A stretch of DNA of 64,000 bases from Andrena cerasifolii. Taxonomy: Eukaryota > Arthropoda > Insecta > Hymenoptera > Andrenidae. Shown here piece by piece: positions 25,971 through 38,235 of this stretch. Where the stretch lies: assembly GCF_050908995.1 (NCBI RefSeq), contig NC_135118.1, forward strand, positions 23,135,501-23,199,500, read 5' to 3'. The notes under the pieces were generated by a model. It did not search any database and had not been told where the DNA came from. It saw only the letters and a list, made by a program, of their open reading frames with translations. Position 1 is the first letter of the stretch. Every line of letters begins with the position of its first letter. The translations under genes and the position numbers were made by a program.

Positions 25971-27359
25971 TACTGCCTGGCTGACAGGACACGCACGCGC
26001 GTACACGCGTACCAAACCGCCTCTCTTTGTTTCGCTCTCTGCTGTTCGGCCTTTTTCATTAAATCGTCAAGCGTATGAAGCAAAGATTTAACGTTCGTTA
26101 ATCGTTCATCAAGTCCACCGTAGCTGTTCCGCCGCGTGTATCTGGATTTGATCCCATTAACGGGTGTAACTTCCGTTGCTGGCGACCACGACACTACACG
26201 TCCGGATGTCTCACGGCAATTTAATGATGTAAGACCGGTTGATGTAGGATAGAAAGTCTTAGTCAAATTTTTATAATAATAACATATATCTTTCACTACA
26301 AACAGATACAAAAAAACTATTACACCCAAAAGGGGTGGTTAGTTGTTGGGTGTCCGAACGAGACTACCAAACCCGCTTCCTACAAACCTTCATAAGATCC
26401 TTTCGGTGGAGGGATAACAGAGTCGGTGGAGAAAATAACTTGTTGCTTATTGGGCGGATTGAAATCGGTCGATACTATCGGTGAGTTGGAGAAGAAACAG
26501 GGATGACAACGACTGACCGCCTACAAGTCACAGCGGACACTCTCCAGATCTCCCTGGTTTAGAGCCGATTTCTCCAGGGAAAACACAGTACAACTGCTCT
26601 ATCGCTGAAAAGATAGGGAATGCAAACTAAGTGCAATTTAATATATATTAAAAATTAAGTACCTGTATTTTGTTTAAGTACGAACGTTTAAGTTAGAGAC
26701 TGATACCTAGAATATATTATTATTGAAACGAGGTGCCAATTTGGCTGTGTTTATACCTAGTAAGCATTTATAAAAAACTGTTACGTATTCTTTATGGCAA
26801 AATAAACATATTTAAAAAAAACACTCTTTAGATCGAAAGAACCTAACCGCTCACCCTTGCACTTTTACGGTCAGCGGGAGGTTTCCGGCGCGCGCGCGGG
26901 TAGTGAACTCATAAAGTCCTTAGACCTTGGGAACGTTTGGTGACTGCAAAGAAATTTCGTTAGTAAGGGGTAAAGCTTGGAATTTACAACGGCTAAAAGG
27001 TCGGAGTGCTGCGACGTCTGTTGACCTACCGGCTTCGAGGAAGAAGTCTTAAAATGTAATTGTAAGCACGATTTAAAATATGTTTGTTACGCAGATGGCA
27101 AGTGTACGCACGCTACAGTAGGTTACCGTTGATTATTGTAATCGCTGAGATTGCAAGGTGGTGATAAGGCGACGAGATGGTAATCAAGATGAAGGTTGCT
27201 TGTCTTTTGCTCGTTTGCTGGTGATTTGGGTACTTAAAATCGGTGGTCTCTTGCTTGAATAAGTAATCGAGTTCTGAGAGTCATTGGTACCATGCAAGGT
27301 GATTTAACCGTGTTCCAAATGCAGTGCGCGGGTAGGGTTGCCAAAATTTTTTCGGAAAT
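25971..27359. other. Non-coding stretch; possible decayed retroelement end near 26340-26820
   Basis: No gene supported. 26340-26820 has a promoter/terminator-like texture, including AAAATAAACAT and an A-rich end near 26800-26820, which could be the edge of an old LTR or other retroelement. I found neither matching target duplications nor a partner copy. 26880-26900 is a short GCGC-rich run. Confidence 0.3.
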
Positions 27360-28550
27360 ATATAGTACTTTACTTTAAAGCGGTGCAAAATGAAACTACA
27401 TTAAAATAACCATACCTTAGTTTTTAAATGTATATTGTTCTGTGCATTTTGCGTTATTAATTAATTTATCGCCTTTAACAAATATGACTAAAGGTTTGAT
27501 GGCACTGAAAGTTCAAATTAACATATATGAAGAGCTCATTTTTTATGAGAGATAGACTGGTTCTGTTTCTTTCGTCCCGCCACTTCATTTTCATTATAAA
27601 AAAATCTTCTCTGTTAAAGTTTAAATTTGTAAATTAAAATTTTTGATGTTGCCATAGAATAAAGAAATAAGTAAAACTTGTAGAATTTTACCTCGGGGTA
27701 GAATGAGCTTTCTTAATTTATTCTTTAACAATAGAATATATTTACAAATTTTGGTGACGTAATAAATGTGTGTAATACCACAATCTTAATTATGCACATT
27801 CAGATATCGAGAAATGGAAATTCATTTAAAAAATTAAAAATTAAATTTTAGAGACTTCCAATTGGTTTTCTTTTCAATTTAGCTTTTTGGATAAATGAGA
27901 CTTAAATGTGTTATTTTAACTCCAATTTTTTTCTGCGTGTTTATAACAAGCTTATAAACATACACGTACACGCGTTTCAGAAAACATTAATCCTAACGTT
28001 ATTAAATAATTAATTTTCCACTGAGTACACATTCGGGGCAAAGTGAGCGGGGTAAACTGAGCTGCGAAGAAGTAGATGCTCGAGTGATATGCGCAATAAC
28101 CTAACCTGTCAGCTGGTTGGGGAACCACGCGGCGCGATGTAATTTCTATTCCTCAAAAAAATGAAAAATCTGCCACAGTTTTTGAAAACCACGGTTAAAA
28201 AAAAACAGAAACTGACGTGCTACACATGCCATCCCAGCGCAAGGGGTTAATAATTGCCTATATCCTTAATTAAAACTCGTATTTTATTTCAGCTCACTTT
28301 ACCCCAGATAGTAGCTCACTTTACCCCATATATCCCCATATATGGGGTAAAGTGGTCGTTTTGGCATTTTCTTTTCAAGGTGAATTTTAATATACTTTAA
28401 GTTTATTTTAAGCATTGCTACTCGCCATTTATCAATAGCAACGTTCAAATTATATTATAAATCTATTCCCACACATTTTTACTAAAAGGGAAAAATTTTA
28501 TTCGACTTCAAACTTTTTTCGCGTCACTTTGCACCAGTCTCCCCTATAAA
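27360..28550. repeat. AT-rich repeat region with recurring GGGGTAAAGTGAGC-like motifs
   Basis: Variants of GGGG(T/C)AAAGTGAGC occur at about 27696 (GGGGTAGAATGAGC), 28035, 28050 and inverted at about 28292-28305 and 28313-28327. The right edge reads CACTTTGCACCAGTCTCCCC, and GGTGCAAAATGAAAC near 27384 resembles its complement. Together these suggest a diverged TIR element of about 1.2 kb, but the left end and target duplication could not be fixed. No coding frame. Confidence 0.4.
28317..28354. repeat. Perfect 17-bp hairpin with CCCC loop
   Basis: The left arm CACTTTACCCCATATAT (28317-28333) and the right arm ATATATGGGGTAAAGTG (28338-28354) are exact reverse complements around a CCCC loop. 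The hairpin is built from the region's GGGGTAAAGTG motif. It may be the subterminal part of a transposon. Confidence 0.85.
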
Positions 28551-31500
28551 TATGGCCCCCTCGCGTGTCCATTACAGTTACCCATATTAACAACGCTTGC
28601 AATCAAGCTGCATTTCCCCCAGATTTCACCGAAGCAGCGCAAGCAACGAGAAAGAGGAAGCAATATCCATCATCTGCAAAGCCCATACGAAAAAATCACG
28701 TTAACACTATTATTTCATCCCTCCCAGCAGCGCGTTATACCAGCGGCGAACTAATCAGCAAGAATTATTCCATTATCCAGAAAAAGAGACCAGCCCGGTA
28801 GAACATCCGAAAACAAAGAGCTGAAAGAGAGTTAAGCGCGTTATTTTTCCGTTGCATGTATATTAACGACAGAAATACGCTGAAGCGCGACTACCGGCTT
28901 TGTTTGAACGTCCCGAACGGCCGACTTATTATTTCCGTTTTGTTATGCACGAAAAACGCGACAAAAGGTTAAAATCATTTTAATTTATACCGCGGGGCGG
29001 CGGTGTGGGGGAGGTGTGCGAGCGGGGGTAATTCTGTCCGTCGGGTAAACGCGTAATTAGCCATCGACCGGCGACGGGAGGGAGGGGGAGAAAAAAAAAT
29101 TCCAACAGCCCCGGCAGCGGCGCGATTTTCTGCCGAATAATATCCAGAGACGTGTCGCGTCTATGTATAGGTATGGATCTGCCAATTAATGACGAGCATC
29201 AAAGTGCCGTGAGCGGCGTCAATTAACAGCAGTCACATATGGGAGGAATCCTTTCCCATTAATTGGAAGAAACTGCATCATTTTCCAATTAATCAGTGGC
29301 AGGCTGGATAGGGCCGGCAAGCTTTTTTACTCTCTTCCAATTATTTGGAAACCGAAAGAATCGTGGGCTGCGTCGCTTTTTTTTCGCTGTGGATGAAACA
29401 GCACCGCGGTGTCTCAGAAATTCGCGATTGGAACGTCCAATTTGGCGGGGGGATTCGGCTCGACGTATGATTTAATCCTTTCGCTGCATATTTAAATGTT
29501 TCGGACGATTCTTGAGAAGTGTCGATAAGCAAAGTTTTTAATTTTCAATATTTCATTTATTTCGGAGAACATTGCTGAGTATCACAGTACAAGGGAATAT
29601 ATATTTTTTTTTAATGCGCGGACTATAGTCGAACACCGTAGTGAATGGGTTATCTTTTGCTCTCGGTTGAACGTTTCAAATATGTGCACGTAATTCGAGG
29701 AGATGCCTTTCTTTATCGCGAGATTCGCGAGAAATGGTCATCCTTTGATGTCACGCAATTAGTGGAGCGGTTTTAATTAAATTTTTTCCTACCTCGTGGC
29801 TGCATTTAATTTTTCTGCCAGTGGATACTGTCGATGAAATATAATAATGTCCTTTTAAATTACCAATGCTTGTTCAATTAGAGCGCAGCGACTGTTTATG
29901 AATGCTCGTTTCGTAAATTATTCGGTTACGAGGATTCTTGTGGAATTAGCAACGTACGCGATTTAAATCTGCGAAATATTGATAAAACGCTGGATTTTCG
30001 CGGGGACAGACGCGTAGTATGGACATTTTGTTTTTGTGTCGTCGCGCGTGCCAATGCAAGCGAATATTTGTTTGCAGTTCAATGGCCAGCGTTTTAATAA
30101 ATTCAATAAAACGTATTCCGTATCGCGGCAGCAAATTGCTATAATTGCGCCTCAACTGGACGTAAATTGTTTTAATGATTGTATTTATTTTAATGCGTCG
30201 CGGCCAGGCTCGGCGTTATTATGATAATTTATACAACTGAATGAGATCATTTAGCTAAGAATTGGATAATTAGCGGTTCGCGATTTCAAACGGATCCTAC
30301 GATTGCGTTTCTCGCAACGTTATATGTCTCGCATTTTTCAACCGTCCGAAACCTTTTAAAGCGACATTCTGGGTGGCCATTTAATAAAAGAAAAATTTAA
30401 ATTCATATGAAAATACCATATGAAAATAATTACACGCATTAATAAAATGCTCCACGTAATCGCAAAATTGGAGAATTTCACGATGTTTAAGAATCCAGCT
30501 ATATTTTTCTCGAGTTTAACACTTTCGTCGCCTTCAATCTTGGTCGCTGTGCTTTCTCTGTCCATAAACGCAATTCTCTCCCGGCCTTTTTCCAAATCGC
30601 GTGAACTTTTCGCTAGCGATACAGCGATTTGATCGATGCCCCCGGCTAGTCGTACGCTTCCGCCGTAATCTGTCTTTCCGTGTGGCCGATGATCATCAAA
30701 CACAGATATCAAAGGGGTCGGTTCGTTCCACGGTCTATGAAGAAAGATTTCTATCTCCTAGCCGTCTTTCTCCCACGATTATATTCTCCTTAGAGTCCTG
30801 CAGACAAATCGAACTGAAAGTCAGAGATCACCGAGACTCTCACTCATATTTTCACTCTTTTTATTCACGTGCACGGAACGAATTTGGGGTTCGATTTTGA
30901 ATGCTCTTCGCGAGTCCTCCAATCGAACCATGGAAATATTCGTACAGGCAGAAGAATCTTAACCAAATCAACTTTACCTGAACCTATTTCAATGTTTTAT
31001 TCACAAGTGTGCTGGCATTTTAACTGTATTAATTTCGCGCGGGCCATTTTGAAGCCTTTCGTCACTAACCCGACACTCGGTCACGAGTTTCTTCTAGCTG
31101 GGATCTCGCGATACGACGAATGATAAGTGTCGATGCCGCAAACCAAGCCGGAATGCGGCGACGTCCGCTCGAATAATCGCGAGATAATTACTTTCCTGCA
31201 CACAATTCACCGAAACCGCTCAGCGGCCGGATCTGCAGCGTTCCCGCAGGAGTTGCCGCGGATTCACGAGGCGGACGGACGCGTTAAACCGCAGGAAGGA
31301 GCGGTGTTTCACTACCCCCGGATATCTAACTCGCTCGCACCTACTACGTGGACACTCCAGTTTCCGAGTTTCTATAACCCTGCCCCTTTTGTTTCTCTTT
31401 GTTACTTTGCCCGCGTTCTCTAAGCAACTGTCGATGCTATCAAGACGTCTGTCTTACGAAGGAAGTGCGGTTCCTTCTTTATTCCGTCTGTGAAAAAAAC

Positions 31501-32636
31501 GGAAACCAGTGTCGCAGGAGTGCTGAATCGAGTGTTCGAGGTTGCGACACTGAATAAAGCTTCAAATCTGAAGGGAGATTGCACCGCCATCTCCACTTTA
31601 ATTGAGCTGCAATCGAGCTGCCTAATTCTGCCAATCGAACCACGACGGGTGTTCGTACATATGTTTCACGCAATTCTACTTGCAATTGGACCCGCTTCTC
31701 TTCAAAGGAACGACCGGAGGAACTGGAGGATCCTCAGGAACGCTCGATTCGAGGTTTCCATCGAGACAGACGAGAGGATTTATGGAGCGTGCCCGTCAGT
31801 AGATCGAAAGCTTATCTGTCTCCTGCCTCGTCCTGTTCCTTCGCTGGATGCTTTCCACCAGGTTCTCTGCTATAAGGAGGCCTAAACGGTTGTAACAGCG
31901 GAAAAGGACCCGCGCGCGTATGTGCGGACGCACGTAGCCGAGGACAGCAATATCGGGGGTGGGATTTATGGAGCATGACGGAGATTTACAACGCTCTCCT
32001 CGCGTCCAGGGGGCTTCATGGATCGCTGGATCGGGGGGACCTTGCTCCCCTCGCTCTCCACCGGCTACGATCTTCTTTTCTGCCGATGGCCATTGCACCG
32101 CTACCTGCACCTGCACCCACGATCGCGTAATCGGGCAACGCCAGATTCTCTCGTGGCCGAACTTGCTTTCGATTCCACGGACGGGAATCGCGTGGGATAG
32201 CTTGTTGGGAACAGTCTTGCCGAATCGTAAAACTATTGGTTCAATGTGGAGTCAGACGATTTCGGAGTATGACGTTTCCAATAACGAACTTGCTGGGCTA
32301 GTGGTTTGTGGGTGTGAATCAGGATTGCTTGAGTACTGTGCAATATTTCAGAGTGTTCTCCTTGAGACAAATCTCCACTACTGTTTCTTCGATAAAACTT
32401 CAAATATTTCTCGCGTTAAAAGCCTGCACCCAAAAATGAGTGACATCCTAATACTTTGGGAACTTTTACACTTAATCGTGAGTGGGACAAGAGGAATGTC
32501 ACCACTAGGGATATGCTTGATCTGGAAGATCTAGCACAAACTCCATATCAGATTCCACAGTGATCTAAAACCTCACTTTTGATATCAAAAGAAGCCACTA
32601 CAAAGTCACCACCAATGCCTCCCTCAAAATCTACTA
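28551..32636. other. Non-coding stretch
   Basis: No supported gene. 28990-29100 is G-rich. 29225-29345 has several copies of CCAATTAAT/TTAATTGG in both orientations, which could be homeodomain-type sites, but I see no gene to attach them to. Frames at 30356-30712, 31490-31885 and 31959-32534 lack recognisable domains and overlap others. Confidence 0.5.
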
Positions 32637-32640
32637 TTAA

Positions 32641-32838
32641 CCCTCTGTGGTCACACCTTCTTATAATCACATTGATACGTTGAAGTCTGTATTTAAAAAA
32701 ATAATTGATGATAAAAGCGATTTCTTTTTGTTAAAATTCGCCAAATTTTTAAATTGTATTATCGAGGCTTAAAAATTTACAGAAATATTGGCAAAGACAT
32801 ATCCTGGGGTGCGATTCACCCCGCGTGACCACGAAGGG
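32641..32838. mobile_element. Short piggyBac-type MITE, CCC...GGG ends
   Basis: The left end CCCTCTGTGGTCAC is preceded by TTAA (32637-32640). The right end GTGACCACGAAGGG is its diverged complement, followed by TGCT rather than TTAA. A hairpin GGGGTGCGATTCACCCC lies just inside the right end (about 32805). The architecture (CCC end, TTAA, subterminal GGGGT/ACCCC hairpin) parallels the element at 19811-20090, although the sequences differ. At 198 bp it is non-coding. Confidence 0.6.
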
Positions 32839-33099
32839 TGCTTCATCCATTATGCCCATCAATGGAAGGGACACTTTAATATCTACAAGTTTCTTAAATT
32901 CCACATCCAAATTCATCTGCCGATGCCCGCGCGCTTCTATCTTAACCCGTTCGCAATTGGAGCCTCCAGTTTCGTGGCCAGACAGCTGGTATCGCATCTC
33001 TGGCTGCGGGAAGCAGCCAGTCCGGAGGGCGTCGACAACGATAGGTTTATCGAGCGACAAGCTGCATTATCGTGAGAATAGCAACGAAAAAAGGCGCGA

Positions 33100-33102
<3 letters not shown>
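32839..33102. other. Short non-coding stretch before the GA microsatellite
   Basis: Three overlapping frames (32749-33229) end in or run through the (GA)n repeat. None is supported as a gene. Confidence 0.45.

Positions 33103-33146
<44 letters not shown>
33103..33146. repeat. (GA)n microsatellite
   Basis: About 22 uninterrupted GA dinucleotides, followed by an AAGAGGAAC purine-rich tail. The longest perfect dinucleotide run in the window. Confidence 0.95.
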
Positions 33147-33151
<5 letters not shown>

Positions 33152-33524
33152 AACAAGAAGGAGCTGGTGGAGCGCTGCACGCGAAATGGACGCGCGTACG
33201 CGGTAGATAGTGTCCGCTTCCGGAAATAAGACGCGTCGGATGACGAAACGTTTAGACGCGTCGAGTGGCGAGGCTCGTAGTATCAACGAACTGTTTGCAA
33301 CGTCAAAACAACAGGAGCCGGCGAAACATTTGCACAGACTAACTCGCGGATTCGATTAAACACAGCTGTAGTCGAAAACAACGGGACGGGGGAAGGGAGG
33401 GCGATATTCCTTCGTCGCGTCGTCTGTGTCGATTTTCTGTTTTCGACGATGAATCGTCGATCACCTGTAGGTACGTTCCCTTTCGCTCTGGCTCCTTTCT
33501 GGCGCTCTTATTATCAGAGGCATC

Positions 33525-33743
33525 TGCCCAGAGCGGCAGACTTGGTAGAAAGAGAAAATTAAAATCAATAAGAACCAATGAAAAAGGGAAGCATTGTGGA
33601 AAAGCGGTAAGAGAGTTGGTGAAGCTTTTGTTAATCAACAAATAACTGCAAAAAATTTCGTTCACAGTAAAAAATTATAGTTTAAGATAATTATTTATAA
33701 TTTAATATAAAAGACGACAAAAATCATTTTTGCCCAGAGCGGC
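33525..33743. repeat. 13-bp direct repeats bracketing a 193-bp AT-rich insert
   Basis: TGCCCAGAGCGGC occurs exactly at 33525-33537 and again at 33731-33743. The intervening 193 bp are strongly AT-rich, while the DNA outside is GC-balanced. Perfect 13-bp duplications of this kind are typical target-site duplications of LINE/SINE-type retroposition. The insert shows no clear tRNA-derived boxes, and its right end has only a short A/T run, so the element type is uncertain. Confidence 0.5.
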
Positions 33744-35044
33744 GTGGAAGAGATAAATCGAGACCTGATACAGAGTTTCTAGTAAATCGTGGTACAAAAG
33801 TGGAGAATGTAAGTTGTGATGGAAGCAGTGTGGAGTGCTTTGAATAAACTTTCACTGAAATTAGTTTTCGCTACAGAAAACTATTTCACATTCATATTTA
33901 TAATAAAATTATTCAATAATTTCATAATAAATTCAAATACTTTGTCCCACGCACTTTTACTCATTTTTTTCTCAATGAATAATTACTGTCTTGTCGATTG
34001 CACGACCGTTTTATGGAACACCGCGTACATGGTACAGCCCGGCTATGACGTGACGTCCATTGAATCGCGTATGTGACAGGCGTCATGCAGTTTTGCTGTT
34101 TCCCTTTTCCCTCCTTGCCTCGATTTGTTCCGGGTTTTTTTTTCCTTTCGCGGCAACGCGACAGGTAGTTGAATTTTACAGGTTATTTTATCGCGGCGAT
34201 CTGCAGGGAGTTAAACGAAACGCGGCGAGTTATTTTCGCGGTATTTCGCGGTCCCGCGACGGGGCAGTGCTCTGTTTTACGAGCGAATAGATATTTCCAT
34301 ATTGCACGATTATACAAGTTTATTGACGAGCGAGGAGGGAGATCGTCGAGTTATAAATTCTGGCTGGTTTCGGGCGCGATCGATTATTCAGGGATGACCC
34401 GGCTGCATCTGGCCTTTCGCGGCTCGTGGCGCCCGAAAATACAGCCACGACACAGGATTCGGTTTAAAATTGCTCCTTATTTAAATATTCTACGGACAGT
34501 GTATCACTGGTCGGGCGTAGGGTAAAGTAGCCGAATATGAGACAATAAAGAACTTCTTAATATACTGTAATGAATATTTTACCCTTGACTGCGGAGCGCC
34601 GACCTCAATTCGCTGCGGTCAGCCGTGGATTTACACCTATTTCAGAAAAATTGCATTCTTTATTCTTTATCGTATCGATAACGAAGTGACACCGATGGAT
34701 TCCTTATGTTTTTCCGATGAAAATCGTACTAAATTTCATGCAAATCGGACTATTTTTAACGAAGCTAGCTTTAAATTATATAAATCAATTTTTCATGTGA
34801 TTTCCTTCATTATGGTCCGAATTACGTCGTTCTTGGTGTTAGTTTCATCGGAGAAACATAAGGTATCGATTGGCGTCGATTTTGCAAAGATCTGATGAGA
34901 AATGCGGAACTGGAGATTTCTCACTTCTTAATGTGTATTCCTGTCTCCCCGGGGGTCGAACCCTTCGACCCGAAGGCCATGACGCTCATTGAGGCATCAA
35001 CTATGGAAAGGTACTCTGTGACATCTCGAATGTCTCTAGTATGT
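33744..35044. other. Non-coding stretch
   Basis: No supported gene; short overlapping frames at 33816-34525 and 34686-35179 have no recognisable domain. A CCCGGG lies at 34948, ahead of the phased array that follows. Confidence 0.5.
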
Positions 35045-35055
35045 CGGGTAGTTTA

Positions 35056-35133
35056 CCCGGATAGCGCTTACCCGGGACATTCTTCTGTACCCGGGAAATT
35101 TTTCTACCCCCGGGTACCTCACGGGTACCCGGG
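35056..35133. repeat. Phased CCCGGG array, 19-bp spacing
   Basis: CCCGGG begins at exactly 35071, 35090, 35109 and 35128, a spacing of 19 bp each time. A CCCGG variant lies 15 bp earlier at 35056. Most copies sit in TACCCGGG or CCCGGGTA contexts, and the sequence between the copies is different, so the core palindrome is conserved while the spacers have diverged. It may be a decayed minisatellite or a cluster of binding sites. Confidence 0.75.
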
Positions 35134-35149
35134 TACCCGTCTTCCGCGA

Positions 35150-38100
35150 ATCAACAGTTCTAGTTCGAATGTAGTATAAAGCAAGATAGAAGAGGGAAAG
35201 TAGGCACGCATTCATTTTGAAGCATATATTGCGCTTCGAAGTAAATATTCCACAGAAGCGCCGTTTCTTACAGAAGCAATCTTTAGAAACGAAAATCAAC
35301 ACCCTCTAAAAATAGAGCAGTAAATTATACATTTCTGTGCCCTGATGACATACTCCAGTCTTGTTTGACCCGACTGTACGGTTCTATAAATCACGTCGAA
35401 CCTTTGCAGATCCAAATAAGCCAAAAGTATTCATCTATTTCGAATTCCAAGCCCACGACTATTTATCGAGTTTGTGTCAGTCGCAAATCTCGTAACGCGA
35501 GGGTTGCTATTTAATTACGCCGTAAATTAATCAGGGTGAAAGCAATATCTGCAATAGAATATATGTACTGTATTTTTTAACTTATTCTGAAGGGTGTTCT
35601 ATGTACACAATTTATACAATTATTCTAAGCACCTTAACATCTTGGAGATGGAATTTTCGATCGCTAGCTTAAATGCCATTGATCACGACGAACACCCTCA
35701 TTCCAACTTCAAAGCGTCATCTGGTTTAGGTTTTTCGTGAAATGATATTATTATGATATTTACGAGAACCATGCAGGGCCCTGACATATTGCCGGCGGGC
35801 GAGGGTTTATTACGGGGGCACTTTCAGAATCATGTAATATCATACTAATTTAAACAATCATCCAGCTGTTTAACTTATACAAACTGCAGGCAAGTGTCTA
35901 AGATTAATCCTCAATTACTGCAAGCTAACTCCTTCACGTTCGGTATGCTATTATATAAACCGCATTCCGTTGCAACCTCATGAAGCCTATCCCTCAGCCA
36001 GGATCCCCTTTTCGTAAAACGGGTGCACTGATATCACTCGGGGATCATCGATCAGTGAGTCCAGCTTCGGCGCAGACAGCAGACACTCAATATCGTACCG
36101 CACGTGTCGCTGGTCAGAATCCCATTTCTCGATGCACGGACCACGGCCATTCCGCTAATTAATGTTTACGATTTCCATTAGCAAGATGTGACCACAACCG
36201 CTTTGACTTCCTGCGAGGGGGAACGTGAACGTTCCGCGCGTGTACATTGTTCGGCGCGCATGAATGCGACGGCTAGCGTCGCTGTTCCGCGGTCGACGTC
36301 GAAGGAAAAAGGAACTGCTGAGGATTCCTCAGCAGTCGTACAGTTTATTCCAATGTAGCGAGACCGTAGATACACTTCACTAATCAAACGGCAAGTACAG
36401 TTCTTGAATTATGTTTCCAGCAGAAATAACGCGAAATCTAGTTTCTATTTCCCGTTGATATGTAGAGCGTGTAGTTCTTGCGGAGATAACCGAACAGAGG
36501 ACGATTCCTGCAGTGAAAATCCGTCGAAAACGTGGGATAAATGCTTCGCGTGTCATGTTTTAATTCCTGAGCAATACGAGCTTCAAGATTCTTGGAATTG
36601 TTAAGGGTGCAGGCTACAGTTTATGAACAACTGGATATGTTATGCTGAATCCTGATATCGAATTTGTTAGTTACCGCAAACTGCGGGGGCATTGGCATGT
36701 TTTTGGAAGGTTTCGTTAAATAATATAAAAATGGACATTGTTACGTTTACTTTAAATATCTTATTATCACATTGCATCTTTTGCGATTGTACTGCAAGTG
36801 TCAGAATGCATGGAATTTCTAAACTCTTCCGTTTTTAATACATGCCAAGTAACTGTCAATGTTTCGGCCCCGGTTTGCGGCATAGGACCTGCTGGGTAGT
36901 TTGTGAAACTTCACTGACGCGATACAGAATCTTTTTAAGCGAACCGGAAGATCATCGACCTGCTGAAGCAATTTCGAATCTGTGCACGCGACGACGGCGG
37001 ACGCGACTTGATTTACTTGTGCTGGCAATTACGTCAATTGCGGCATAGGGTGTCGTAAAATCGGTAGGGGGGCCACAACGATACTCGATGGTCCTGTAGT
37101 CGGAGATTCCAGACGGGAATTCATGGTGTACGTTAAAGCGCTGTGCAGCTTTTACCCTAACACTGCAACGTGTATTTAATTACAAGCCGACTAATCAGTA
37201 ACTGCTCTCAAACATTCAGTTACTTATAGCAGAAAAGATACCGAACTTTTCTGCCAAAATATTAAGTACAGCATATTTCCATGGAAATCTATGAAAATTA
37301 CTTTCCCAGCTTCATTTCTCTAATATTATATAGCAAGCAAGTCTTTCAAGAATATTTGGATTCCCACCCCTAAAGCTTCTATGCATCTTCCAAGATTAAT
37401 TCACGGCACAGTGGAGTCCGCGTTGATGAATTCACTGTGTTGAAAAAAAGGACGCAAGGTTACAGGAAAGAAGCTCAACGAATTCCACTGGGTATCGCAA
37501 CACGAGACGCCATTTTGGTGCACCAGCGGCGACGGTGAGACTCGTCTGTCCCGTCACGGTGGTCTACGTGGCTGGGCGGCAATTTTCTGGCCGTGTCAAC
37601 TCGCAAAAAAGGAGGAAAAGGGAGGCACGATGCCCGAGCGACGATATCTCCAGCGACGAGACCGCGACGATAGTTACGAATCGACGTACAATGCGAGCGG
37701 GTTATCGGGCTCGCGAAATTATCGCTTCGGGGACGCGAACAAATTGGCCTGGGCGATATTTATAAATTATACTTCGCGCGGGCCACGGCTTTTGTGCTTT
37801 CAGACGACCGCTGGCCCGACGATTTTGTTATTTATTAATGGCGACAGCGCTGTAAATCTTCGCGCTTATCGCGCACCCATAAATTTCGCCCCTTATTACA
37901 ATCGATCGCGAATGCTTTCGAGTATATACGCGTTTAAACGTTTAAACCCTGGTGGACTGTGCAACTTTCGGCCGAAGCTTTTGATTCTTCGAATTTAACA
38001 AGATTTGTTTTACATTAAAAATAGATTAATGGAGTCCCTCTGGATTGTGCCGCTTGCTGAAAAGTTTGAAAAATTCAGGTGTACAATGTTCACTAAATTT

Positions 38101-38230
38101 AAGAAAGAATGGAGCAGTAGGTGTTTCTAAATTAGAACATTTTTAAACGATTTTATTCAGCTTCGATTCTCTGTTTGTTTGTATGTTTGTATATTTGTAT
38201 GGTTCAAATCTGGCAACTCAAATTTACCGA
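35150..38230. other. Non-coding stretch with one cysteine-rich short frame
   Basis: No supported gene. A frame open from 36359 to 36604 (+) encodes a C-terminal segment with seven cysteines; see the findings. A 23-nt palindrome lies at 36314-36336. 37535-37998 is a GC-rich stretch with overlapping frames. Nothing else recognised. Confidence 0.45.
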
Positions 38231-38235
38231 CTTCT

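Noticed and set aside
25611..26091. Overlapping frames with SLSLSL or RERERE runs
   Set aside because: The runs are the (GA)n microsatellite read in different frames.
26340..26820. Possible solo LTR
   Set aside because: An AATAAA-type signal and A-rich end are present, but no TG...CA boundary pair with a matching target duplication was found.
31959..32534. 191-codon plus-strand frame
   Set aside because: No domain recognised; composition shifts along its length and no splice or Kozak support.
33047..33286. Frames with SLSLSLSL/RERERERE runs
   Set aside because: Again translation of a (GA)n repeat.
34950..34985. GGTCGAACCC string resembling a tRNA B box
   Set aside because: No A box, acceptor stem or anticodon arm can be built around it.
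36314..36336. 23-nt palindrome as a microRNA hairpin candidate
   Set aside because: The arms are 11 bp with a one-base centre; too short for a microRNA precursor.
6379..37520. GCCATTTTGGTG shared near 6379 and 37509
   Set aside because: A 12-base match without extended similarity; could be chance in 64 kb or a common factor site, not enough to annotate.
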